Source of the DNA: Clostridium hydrogenum
GTDB taxonomy: Bacteria; Bacillota; Clostridia; Clostridiales; Clostridiaceae
DNA: 64,000 nt
Assembly (NCBI RefSeq): GCF_021432385.1
Contig: NZ_JAEACT010000002.1
Location: 2,834,021-2,898,020, forward strand
Direction of reading: 5' to 3'
Shown here: positions 42,446 through 50,809 of the stretch, in pieces
Numbering within the stretch: the stretch's first letter is position 1
Layout of the letters: every line of letters begins with the position of its first letter
Notes under the pieces: model-generated
What the model was told of the DNA's origin: nothing
The model's database searches: none
The model's input: the letters and a program-made list of their open reading frames with translations, nothing else
Translations under genes and position numbers: made by a program

Positions 42446-43525
42446 TTAGGAATTAATTATACTTTTAACAACATACTGCTTTACACGTCCTTCACTGTTT
42501 TTAAACGCCAAACGAATAAAATTATATGCACCGTTGTTCCACACATGTGAATCATGAACACCGTCTTTTATAATTACTTCACAATAGTTTTCTAAATTAT
42601 TGCCTGCTGCTTCCTTTAGACCATCAATTGCTTTTGCATAACCCATTTCACCTGCTACGCCATCTTTATCCCCGCAAGTAAGATAAAGTAAATTAATTCT
42701 GTAACCACGTGTTGCTAAACTACTACCTAATACTTTACCATCGCTAGATGTAGGTGCATTTGAAAAAGCGCCTACATAGGTAAATAAATCTTCCATTCCT
42801 AATGCTGAGACAGTAACATTAAGACCGTTTTTAAAACCATCCTTTTCTCCAGTATGTTCTACAGAATCACACCTGTAACCGCCAATGCCTAGATTTAAAG
42901 CTTGCATTCCTCCCATAGATAGACCTGCAAAAGCCCTATGCATTCTGCTATATGCAATTTCTTCAGATGAAGTACCTTTTATATCTGCATATGTGTTGTA
43001 GTGTGCTTCAATAAATGGAATCAAATCATATCTTAGTTCATAATCAAAATAATAGAACCCAAGAAGATTAGTACCTACTGCATTAAATGAAGAATCATCC
43101 CAATCATGTGCACTTCTACCCTCGGGAAATATAACTATTAATGGATCTATATCGCCATTTGCAATAAGATTGTCAAGTATATTGCATATAACAAAATTAT
43201 CATCAACCTTACCATAACCATATAACCATTCATAACGATTTCCACCTACTCCATGGAGTAAATACATTACATTATATTTGGTATTCTTATCAGCTTCATT
43301 GTAACCTGCTGGCAAATATACGTTACATATCTTTGTTATAGCATCTCCAGTTACAGTTTCTCTTCCAACCTCTTTAGAGTCAATATTCTGGTTTGTCACA
43401 AACTGTCTATAAGCATTAATATAGTTTCTCATACTATAAGAAGCCTCAGTTAAAGTACCCTGCTGCTCCTTTTTAGTTGCCCTTTTATATTGTTCAGGTA
43501 CAGCCGTTATATCAATATTTTTCAT
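42446..43525 (-). CDS. CE1-type esterase (feruloyl/acetyl xylan esterase-like)
   Basis: The protein has 359 residues, with AAAGGAATGAG before the ATG. An alpha/beta hydrolase: MYLLHGVGGNRYEW, nucleophile S203 in AGLSMGGMQA, the likely Asp in LTCGDKDGV, and the His in VHDSHVWNNG. The pattern matches family CE1 esterases that cut ferulate or acetate from xylan. No signal peptide is seen, so it would act on imported oligosaccharides. The IS110 element sits directly upstream and separates it from the SGNH esterase gene. Confidence 0.85.
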   Translation of the reverse strand: MKNIDITAVPEQYKRATKKEQQGTLTEASYSMRNYINAYRQFVTNQNIDSKEVGRETVTGDAITKICNVYLPAGYNEADKNTKYNVMYLLHGVGGNRYEWLYGYGKVDDNFVICNILDNLIANGDIDPLIVIFPEGRSAHDWDDSSFNAVGTNLLGFYYFDYELRYDLIPFIEAHYNTYADIKGTSSEEIAYSRMHRAFAGLSMGGMQALNLGIGGYRCDSVEHTGEKDGFKNGLNVTVSALGMEDLFTYVGAFSNAPTSSDGKVLGSSLATRGYRINLLYLTCGDKDGVAGEMGYAKAIDGLKEAAGNNLENYCEVIIKDGVHDSHVWNNGAYNFIRLAFKNSEGRVKQYVVKSIINS

Positions 43526-43601
43526 AATTTATCTCATTCCTTTCGCTTCGCTCAAGGCACAAACAAGTTATGAAAAACTGTTGCACCTATCCTCCATTTG
43601 G

Positions 43602-43800
43602 TATAATATTTTTTATGGAATAGCAATATACTACAGAGCACGGGAGGAGAAGTGGCGAATTTATTTCGACCCCGTATAATTATATGTGCCGTCATCCTTT
43701 CAAGCACAAACAAGTGGGACATTGAGCCCGGACTCTTATCATTGGTAATAAACCATGTTTATTTAGTCGTAGGATGACAGTCAATGTTGCTATTTCCTTT
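43602..43800 (+). ncRNA. candidate bridge RNA of the IS110 element
   Basis: A promoter-like TTGCAC (43581-43586) and TATAAT (43602-43607) have only 15 bp between them, and would start a transcript near 43614. The following region has two nested structures: ACGGG pairing with CCCGT around a CGAATTTATTTCG hairpin (43640-43675), and GTCATCCT (43691-43698) pairing with AGGATGAC (43771-43778) around a large loop. Length and position match the bridge RNAs known upstream of IS110 recombinases. Guide sequences could not be assigned. Confidence 0.5.
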
Positions 43801-43822
43801 TTATTTAGGTGGTGATGTTATT

Positions 43823-45091
43823 ATGAGGCTTATTTACCCCATATGCTGTGGACTTGATGTCCACAAAAATGTTATCGTTGCAACTATTGTCTCTACTGAT
43901 AAAAATAGAATATCTGAGTACAAACAAAAATCCTTTACTACCATCAACTCTGATATTCAGAAGTTTCACAACTGGCTAATTCAAAATAACTGCAAACATG
44001 TCTGTATGGAATCCACTGGTAAGTATTGGATTCCTATTTTTAATTATCTTGAAGCTGACATTGATGTGTGTTTAACACATCCCAAATATGTCAAAGCAAT
44101 CAAGGGTAAAAAAACAGACAAAAAAGATTCCAAGTGGATTGCTGACCTTTATAAATTTGATTTAGTCAGATGTTCTTTTATTCCACCAAAAGATTTTCGT
44201 CAATTGCGTGAGCTGGCTCGCTATCGCTTTAAACTTGTTTGTATGAAATCTTCTGAAAAGAACCGAATTCAAAACTGTATGACTGTCTCAAATATTGGAA
44301 TTGCAAGTATCTTGTCTGATCCTTTTGGTAGAACAGCAACAGAAATTATGACCTATTTGCTTGTAAACACTTCTGATACTATTGAAGATAAAGCAATTCG
44401 CAAACTTATTAAAAAAGGTGCTAATGCAAAATCTGACGAAATTATTAATGCTATCAAAGGGTACAATATAGAAACTGATCAAGCTAAAAAATTAAAACTT
44501 GCCAGATCTCATCTTGAATATCTTAATAATATGATTTCTCAAACTGAGATAGAGCTTTACGTACGCATTAAACCTTACTATGAATTTGTAAAATTCATTT
44601 CTTCTCTGCCTGGTATTACTGAACTTAGTGCCACAATAATCCTTGCAGAAACTGGTGTTAATATGGCTATCTTTGATGATGCTAAACACCTTTGTTCCTG
44701 GTGTGGGCTTTCCCCAGCTAACAATGAATCTGCTGGCAAGAAAAAATCTGTACGCATTGCAAAAGCAGGTGTCTACTTAAAACCTATGATGGTACAGTGT
44801 GCTCTTGCTGCAATTAAAAGTAAAAAGCAACCTTACTTTGCAATAAAATATGGACGCATTAAAAAACGTCGTGGACACAAAAAAGCTATTATCGCAATTG
44901 CCAGAATGATGATGGTATGCATCTACCACATGATTTCTGAAAAACAATCTTTTACTCCAACTGATTATACGGAATTGATGGATCCGCATTTTAATCAGCA
45001 AAAAGTAACTCTAAATGATACAAATGTTTTTGCTTACCTTGAATCTAAAGGATATGACACTTCCTTATTAGTTAAATGCAACGATAACTAA
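43823..45091 (+). CDS. IS110 family transposase (DEDD recombinase)
   Basis: The protein has 422 residues from ATG 43823, after GGTGGTGAT; an in-frame ATG at 43784 is less likely. The N-terminal DEDD (RuvC-like) domain begins CCGLDVHKNVIVATIV and continues with ESTGKYWIPIF and KGKKTDKKDSKWIADL. The C-terminal Tnp20 domain has SLPGITELSATIILAETG and the serine-containing LCSWCGLSPANNESAGKKK. It appears intact. IS110 recombinases use a bridge RNA to choose donor and target. Confidence 0.95.
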   Translation: MRLIYPICCGLDVHKNVIVATIVSTDKNRISEYKQKSFTTINSDIQKFHNWLIQNNCKHVCMESTGKYWIPIFNYLEADIDVCLTHPKYVKAIKGKKTDKKDSKWIADLYKFDLVRCSFIPPKDFRQLRELARYRFKLVCMKSSEKNRIQNCMTVSNIGIASILSDPFGRTATEIMTYLLVNTSDTIEDKAIRKLIKKGANAKSDEIINAIKGYNIETDQAKKLKLARSHLEYLNNMISQTEIELYVRIKPYYEFVKFISSLPGITELSATIILAETGVNMAIFDDAKHLCSWCGLSPANNESAGKKKSVRIAKAGVYLKPMMVQCALAAIKSKKQPYFAIKYGRIKKRRGHKKAIIAIARMMMVCIYHMISEKQSFTPTDYTELMDPHFNQQKVTLNDTNVFAYLESKGYDTSLLVKCNDN

Positions 45092-45200
45092 TACTAATTT
45101 CTTAATACTGTAAAAAACAGGTTTTTAGGAACCTTTAGTTAAAGTCGCCTCAAAATTCAACTTATTTTTCACTCTTATCACTCCTCGTTAAGTTATACTT

Positions 45201-46916
45201 CTAGTTATATCCAAATCCAAGAATAGTAAAATATTTATCTTTACTGTCTTCTAACATTTTTATTTCTACTTGGTGTTCTCTGCTACTTTCTTCATGATAT
45301 AAAATAACGGCATTACAGTGTGTCCATCCAACTACTCGTGGATCAGCAGTAAGCACATGTTTTCCATCTACATAAACCTCTGCCTTACCAAAATCCATTC
45401 TTCCAGAATCCTTAAATATTAGCAGCAAACTACGACTGTTAATTTTCAAGACAAAGCTTTCATTTCCAGTTTTCGGTGTATGCATCCAATTATATGGGAA
45501 TTCTGGTGTTCCAACAGCTTCATCATCTATTTCAACATAATGCAGTTCTGCATCTTCCTCACAAAAACTTCCCTGTTCTATTTCTGCACCAGCTGCATTA
45601 TCCTTCTTATCAATTAGGCGTATACCTGTAAAATAATTACCTATAACTGGTTCTTTATTTAGAATACTTTCTTCTCTATCATAAGGATTTTGTGATGTTT
45701 GGTTAAATAAATAATTAAGGCAATCTGCCATTATCTCATGTCCATAATTTGTTGGATGAAAAACATCATAAAAATATTGTCTTTTCGTTATGACATTTCC
45801 TTCCTCCTTCGTAAGCTTAAATTGTTCAACTAGAGCATCGGACAAACTTACCATAGGCAGATTATAATATTCTCCAACAGGCGAAAGTCTCTCTTGAAGA
45901 TTCCAATCGTTTTCAAACACAGCAAATAATAAAATTACTGCTGGCTTATTTTCTGCTGAAAGTATATTTAAAACCAAGCTCTCGTAACATACTCCATTTG
46001 TTTCATCACCAGCATCATTTACAGCAAATTCAACGATCACAATATCCGGTTTTACCCTTCCGTCCCTTAAAATATCCCTGTCATATCGTATCATTCCAAG
46101 TTCAGAAGGTGTCCCTCCTACTCCAGCTTTTATATAATGAACATTGTCACTGCCTTCTTTTTGAAATTTCTCTTTGAATTTAACATATGACCTATAAGCA
46201 TAACACTCTGTATGGGCTGGCTTTGCCCCAGCACCCTCAGTTATAGATCCTCCAATATAGGCAACGGTTACATCTTCACCATTCCTTGCCTTATCTATCG
46301 CCGCTTTAAGTCTTCTGTTATTCCCAAGCTTTAAAAGAGATTTTGAAATCATATTTCTATAATTATCACTGTCAAATTCTACTGGAGGATCAATTTCAAT
46401 TTCTTGAACTTCATACCCATCATTAAGATAGAACTTTACTGTTACCTTTGCTGTTAATCCTGATTTTTCAAATTCAAAAGCCATATTACCAACAACTTCA
46501 TCATCCTTAGACCACTCATAATCCTCTAGTTTAAGAATTACTTCTGTCCCATCCTTAGTGCATGGTATTTTAATAGACGTTCCACCATTAAGTCTGTCCT
46601 TTTTTCCATAGTTTTTAAGTACAAAATCTATATTTCCAACATCATCAGCTGCTGTTACAGACACTCCTATGCTGTGAACTAATTTATGAACCCCTTCACA
46701 ATCCTTTAGAAGTTCTAAAATATTTTCTTTCTCAACACTACCAACAAATTTAGCATTATGTGCTAATCTTCCTTCATCAAGATAAATTTCTTGTGCTGGT
46801 TTTGCTCCCAATCGTTGAGTAGCTTCTAAAATCGTATCTATTAAAATATAAAAACCACTTCGTTTTTTCTGTGGATCTTTTGGTGCTTTAGGTCCTAATT
46901 TTTCATCATCGCTCAT
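45201..46916 (-). CDS. SGNH/GDSL hydrolase, probable acetyl xylo-oligosaccharide esterase
   Basis: The protein has 571 residues from ATG 46916, with TGGAGGAAAG before it; an in-frame start at 46958 lies upstream of that site. The N-terminal half (1-210) is a beta-rich region of unknown role. The SGNH domain has S224 in AYIGGSITEGAG, the Gly/Asn blocks GVGGTPSELG and EFAVNDAG, and the catalytic Asp/His in DVFHPTNYGH. A C-terminal beta-sandwich (about 430-571) ends the protein. No signal peptide. It is 76 bp downstream of the GH8 gene, so removal of acetyl groups from xylo-oligosaccharides is likely. Confidence 0.82.
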   Translation of the reverse strand: MSDDEKLGPKAPKDPQKKRSGFYILIDTILEATQRLGAKPAQEIYLDEGRLAHNAKFVGSVEKENILELLKDCEGVHKLVHSIGVSVTAADDVGNIDFVLKNYGKKDRLNGGTSIKIPCTKDGTEVILKLEDYEWSKDDEVVGNMAFEFEKSGLTAKVTVKFYLNDGYEVQEIEIDPPVEFDSDNYRNMISKSLLKLGNNRRLKAAIDKARNGEDVTVAYIGGSITEGAGAKPAHTECYAYRSYVKFKEKFQKEGSDNVHYIKAGVGGTPSELGMIRYDRDILRDGRVKPDIVIVEFAVNDAGDETNGVCYESLVLNILSAENKPAVILLFAVFENDWNLQERLSPVGEYYNLPMVSLSDALVEQFKLTKEEGNVITKRQYFYDVFHPTNYGHEIMADCLNYLFNQTSQNPYDREESILNKEPVIGNYFTGIRLIDKKDNAAGAEIEQGSFCEEDAELHYVEIDDEAVGTPEFPYNWMHTPKTGNESFVLKINSRSLLLIFKDSGRMDFGKAEVYVDGKHVLTADPRVVGWTHCNAVILYHEESSREHQVEIKMLEDSKDKYFTILGFGYN

Positions 46917-46992
46917 ATCTTTCCTCCATACACAATTCTTATTTACCTCATAACGCAATACATTCCAAATAAACTTTCACAATAATATATTT

Positions 46993-48120
46993 TCAATAAA
47001 TTTTATATCTTCCTGCTAACATAAGTAAACAGAAGAAATGTAGACAATTATCATAATATCTGCGAGTTCCCTTTCTTAAAGGAAGTTCAAAAAAATCTTT
47101 AACCCATTGAAGACTATCTTCACTTTTGGTAGCCAAAGAACCAGCAGCTGTAGTTGCTATAATGGCATTAGGATGCATTGCAAGCTCATCAAATGGCTCT
47201 CCTTTTATGGTATAGGCATTATACTTTCCTAAAGTAGTATTTTTGTTAAAGAACCTTTGAAGCTTATCTATTATATTTCCTAATGCTTCCTCTCTATTAA
47301 ACCATGCTGCATATAGTCCTATATTCATAGCCACACGATATGCGTCTGAATAAAATTCATAGTCGTGAAATAATATTTTGGGAGTACCATCAAATTCAGC
47401 ATATTCTGGTGCCATTCCAGTGTTTCTGTCACAGCAAATGTTAATATATTTACGACTTTCTTCTGCAGCTCTTCTCCAAAAATTTCTATCCTTATCATCT
47501 GCCATAAGTGCAAAAAGCTCATAAAAGTGTGGAAGATGATAGGACGGATCTGAAAACGGTGCTTCAGGTACAAACTTAATATAGTAGTTAGCTTTATCCC
47601 ACATAGGTTGTCCTTCTTGAGTTAGTTCAGCTTGATGTATACAATGGTGCAATATATCTCTCGCTTGAACACTATAATTAAACGGTACCTTGCCATCTCC
47701 CCATCTTTTACTTGCAAAAAACAGTGCCATAGCAAAATATTCTTCTCCATCTGGTGCTGGTCCTTCTGAATTTTTAACCCCGCTAATACTTACCGACCAG
47801 GCAAAATATCCTTGAAACTTACCTTCACTTTGATGCATATAAGTTTTAGAAAATAGCCATAATCTATCAAAGATATCCTTACGATTCATTTGCACTGCCA
47901 TCATCATTCCATAACTCATGCCTTCTGTACGAACATCATTATTTCCGGTATCAACAATATATCCCATATCTTTACCCATTTCAAAATATATTTTCTCTTT
48001 AGAATCAAAAAACATTTGATTAAAAGCATTGTCAATTTTTTTATTTATTTGCTCTTCCGAAATGCCTATTTCTGCAAACATGTTTCTATACTTACCTGTA
48101 TAAAATGCGCCTCTTTCCAT
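46993..48120 (-). CDS. GH8 reducing-end xylose-releasing exo-oligoxylanase
   Basis: The protein has 375 residues, with ATAGGAGATAAG before the ATG. It closely follows the Rex pattern: FYTGKYRNMFAEIG at the start, general acid E66 in NDVRTEGMSYGMMMA (E70 in the Bacillus enzyme), FAWSVSISG, GEEYFAMALFFA and the base Asp in FYSDAYRVAMNIG. Rex enzymes remove xylose from the reducing end of xylo-oligosaccharides in the cytoplasm. No signal peptide is present here either. First gene of the minus-strand xylan unit. Confidence 0.92.
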   Translation of the reverse strand: MERGAFYTGKYRNMFAEIGISEEQINKKIDNAFNQMFFDSKEKIYFEMGKDMGYIVDTGNNDVRTEGMSYGMMMAVQMNRKDIFDRLWLFSKTYMHQSEGKFQGYFAWSVSISGVKNSEGPAPDGEEYFAMALFFASKRWGDGKVPFNYSVQARDILHHCIHQAELTQEGQPMWDKANYYIKFVPEAPFSDPSYHLPHFYELFALMADDKDRNFWRRAAEESRKYINICCDRNTGMAPEYAEFDGTPKILFHDYEFYSDAYRVAMNIGLYAAWFNREEALGNIIDKLQRFFNKNTTLGKYNAYTIKGEPFDELAMHPNAIIATTAAGSLATKSEDSLQWVKDFFELPLRKGTRRYYDNCLHFFCLLMLAGRYKIY

Positions 48121-48241
48121 ATCTTATCTCCTATAATATAATTTGTAATATAAGCAAATTATAGAATACTAATTTCTAATAAACAATGATGCATTCTAAT
48201 GAAGATTTGATGTATTCTAATATTTAACACTAAACAAGCAC

Positions 48242-48276
48242 AAAAAAGCTTTCTCACTAATTTTTAGTGAGAAAGC
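48242..48276 (-). terminator. rho-independent terminator of topB
   Basis: On the minus strand, GCTTTCTCACTAA and TTAGTGAGAAAGC pair perfectly around a 3-nt loop, followed by TTTTTT. It lies 11 bp after the topB stop codon. Confidence 0.9.
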
Positions 48277-48286
48277 CCTATTTATA

Positions 48287-50482
48287 TTATTTATCTTTAT
48301 TAAACAATGCTGCCAAATCTCCAAAAGGATTATTCATTGGAGCTTCGGCTTCCTTCTTCATTTTTTTCATGTAATTTGCAACTTCTTTTTTATTTAATTT
48401 ACTGTTGCCATTTTCCTTAAATCTCTTTTGGAAAGAAGAATATTTTTCTCTAAAGCTGCAGGTTGTGCAGACATATATTTTACCTTCGCCTTCCCCTCTA
48501 AGCTCAAGCTTCTTGTGACATTCTGGACATCTTACATTAGTAAATCTGCTTAAATTTTCTCTATAACCACATTCCCTATCCTGACACACAAGCATCTTAC
48601 CATTCTTTCCACTAACCTCAAGCATATATTTACCACAGTTAGGGCATTTCTTTCCTGTAAGATTATCATGTTTAAATTTGTCCTTACTTCCCTTAACATC
48701 ATCTACTAATTTTGATGCATATCCCTTCATCTTTTCAATAAATGATTTTCCATTAACTTTTCCCTTGCTTATAGCTTCAAGCTCAGTTTCCCATTTTGCA
48801 GTTAAAAGTGGTGATTTTAAATCTTCTGGTACAAGTTCTACAACCTGTTTTCCCTTTGAGGTTGGAACCATTTCTTTTCCCTTTTTCTCAACGTAAAAAG
48901 TGTTATAAAGTTTTTCTATTATATCTGCTCTAGTTGCAACTGTTCCAAGTCCACCAGTTTCCCCTAATGTTTTTGAACTTGCTTTATCCATACGAACATA
49001 TTTTTGTGGATTCTCCATTGCTGACAATAAAGTAGCCTCTGTGAATCTTGCTGGTGGCTTTGTTTGTCCTTTATTTATATCTATATTTGTAAATACAACC
49101 TCATCACCCTTATTAACCTCAGGAAGTATTTGATCCTTCATTCCATTTTCATTACTATCTTCAAAATCCTCTTCCTTGTCGTACACAGCCTTCCAGCCCT
49201 TTGCTTTAACAACTTTTCCTGATGCCGTAAAGGTTTCGCCATTGACTTCTGCCTTTATAGTTGTTTGTGTATATTCAAATGGTGGCAATAATACACTTAA
49301 GAATCTTTTTACTACTAAATCATATATTTTCATTTCTTCGCTTCCAAGTAGTGAAAGAGATACTCTTTCCTCTGTTGGAATTATGGCATGGTGATCTGAT
49401 ACCTTGCTATTATCGACAAAGCTTTTATTTGCTTTTATTCTTCCTCTCAATATTTCAGCAGAAAATTTACTGTACTTGCCTACGGAAATTGCTTTCAATC
49501 TATCTGGAAGTGTGGGTACAATATCTTCAGAAATATATCTTGAATCTGTTCTTGGATATGTTAAAAGCTTATAATTTTCATATAATCTCTGCATTATAGA
49601 TAGCGTTTGTTTTGCCGAAAATCCAAATAGTCTATTTGCATCCCTTTGAAGCTCTGTTAAATCATATAAAGCTGGTGAATATTTTTTCTTATCGCTTTGC
49701 AATATATCTGTAATTCTTCCCTTTTGACCTTTTACTTTAGCCTCTACATTTTTAGCTAAATTTTCATCAAAAGTATTATAATTTCCGTGGTTATCCTGCC
49801 AATGAAGCGTATAACCTTTAGCTTTTCCAGAAATACTGTAATAAGTTCTAGGCTTAAAATTCTTTATTTCCTCTTCCCTTTCAACAATCATAGCAAGTGT
49901 AGGAGTTTGAACTCTTCCTGCTGAAAGCTGAGCATTAAACTTACAAGTTAAGGCACGTGTAACATTTAATCCAACAAACCAATCCGCCTCTGCCCTGCAC
50001 TGTGCTGCTGCATACAAATTTTCATAAGCTTTGCCTGGTTTTAAATTTTGAAATCCATCTTTTATTGCCTTGTCCGTTTGAGAAGAAATCCATAAACGTT
50101 TTATCGGCTTTCTAAAACCAGCTTTTTCAATTATCCATCTTGCAACAAGTTCTCCTTCTCTTCCAGCATCTGTTGCTATTACAAGTTCATCCACATCATT
50201 TCTATTCATGACCTTCTTAACCTCTGAAAACTGCTTTGAGGTTTTTCCTATAACATTCAATTTCATTTGTTTTGGAAGCATTGGTAAAGTCTCCATGCTC
50301 CAACTCTTATACTTATCTCCATATGCCTCTGGATCAGCTAAAGTAACTAAATGTCCAAGCGCCCAGGTTACTATATATTTATTTCCTTCTAAATAACTTC
50401 CTTTATTTATATTTGCATGTAAAACCTTGGCAAGTGATCTTCCTACGCTAGGTTTTTCTGCTAAAACTAATATTTTTCCCAT
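48287..50482 (-). CDS. topB: DNA topoisomerase III (type IA)
   Basis: The protein has 731 residues, with GAAAGGATGATAA before the ATG. TOPRIM domain at the N-terminus (KILVLAEKPSVGRSLAKVL, IATDAGREGELVARWI), active-site Y309 in LLTYPRTDSRYIS, and two C-terminal zinc ribbons (CPNCGKYML with CQDREC, CPECHKKLEL with CTTC). It relaxes and decatenates DNA through single-strand passage. Monocistronic by appearance, with a terminator close downstream. Confidence 0.95.
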   Translation of the reverse strand: MGKILVLAEKPSVGRSLAKVLHANINKGSYLEGNKYIVTWALGHLVTLADPEAYGDKYKSWSMETLPMLPKQMKLNVIGKTSKQFSEVKKVMNRNDVDELVIATDAGREGELVARWIIEKAGFRKPIKRLWISSQTDKAIKDGFQNLKPGKAYENLYAAAQCRAEADWFVGLNVTRALTCKFNAQLSAGRVQTPTLAMIVEREEEIKNFKPRTYYSISGKAKGYTLHWQDNHGNYNTFDENLAKNVEAKVKGQKGRITDILQSDKKKYSPALYDLTELQRDANRLFGFSAKQTLSIMQRLYENYKLLTYPRTDSRYISEDIVPTLPDRLKAISVGKYSKFSAEILRGRIKANKSFVDNSKVSDHHAIIPTEERVSLSLLGSEEMKIYDLVVKRFLSVLLPPFEYTQTTIKAEVNGETFTASGKVVKAKGWKAVYDKEEDFEDSNENGMKDQILPEVNKGDEVVFTNIDINKGQTKPPARFTEATLLSAMENPQKYVRMDKASSKTLGETGGLGTVATRADIIEKLYNTFYVEKKGKEMVPTSKGKQVVELVPEDLKSPLLTAKWETELEAISKGKVNGKSFIEKMKGYASKLVDDVKGSKDKFKHDNLTGKKCPNCGKYMLEVSGKNGKMLVCQDRECGYRENLSRFTNVRCPECHKKLELRGEGEGKIYVCTTCSFREKYSSFQKRFKENGNSKLNKKEVANYMKKMKKEAEAPMNNPFGDLAALFNKDK

Positions 50483-50636
50483 AATGTTATCATCCTTTCA
50501 CTCTCATAATAATATCACATTACTATGAAAACTCATAATTAGAAATTTATATACAGATTATTAACAGTTTTATAATTGCTACATAATAAATTCTGTATAA
50601 AATATTGATTATAATTTTATTGGTTTAAATATTTTT

Positions 50637-50792
50637 GGCATCTTAAAAAAATAATAAGTGCAAATTGAGAGATAGTTTTGTGTAATACGAGGAACTGTAA
50701 CACGTTAATACTGGTTGTCTTAGCGTGTTATATTGACGAAGTATTACGCAAAAATAGCCGAAAGTTGGACTTGTTATTTTCTTTAAGATGCC
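50637..50792. repeat. 156-bp imperfect palindrome upstream of the GT39-like gene
   Basis: The outer arms GGCATCTTAA (50637-50646) and TTAAGATGCC (50783-50792) pair. Inward, AATAATAAGT pairs with ACTTGTTATT, GTAATAC (50682) with GTATTAC (50741), and AACACG (50699) with CGTGTT (50724). A piece of it, CTTATTTTCTTTAAGATG, recurs at 37071-37088. It could be a leader RNA of the following gene or a small mobile palindrome. The rest of the gap 50483-50636 shows nothing else. Confidence 0.65.
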
Positions 50793-50809
50793 TTATAAGG
50801 GGGCTTTAA

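Larger units (their letters stand above)
43557..45180 (+). mobile_element. IS110 family insertion sequence (approximate ends)
   Basis: A single transposase gene (43823-45091) is preceded by about 250 bp of non-coding DNA and followed by about 90 bp. IS110 elements lack clear terminal inverted repeats, so the ends cannot be fixed here. The element lies between the SGNH esterase and CE1 esterase genes, in opposite orientation to them, and may have split their operon. Confidence 0.7.
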
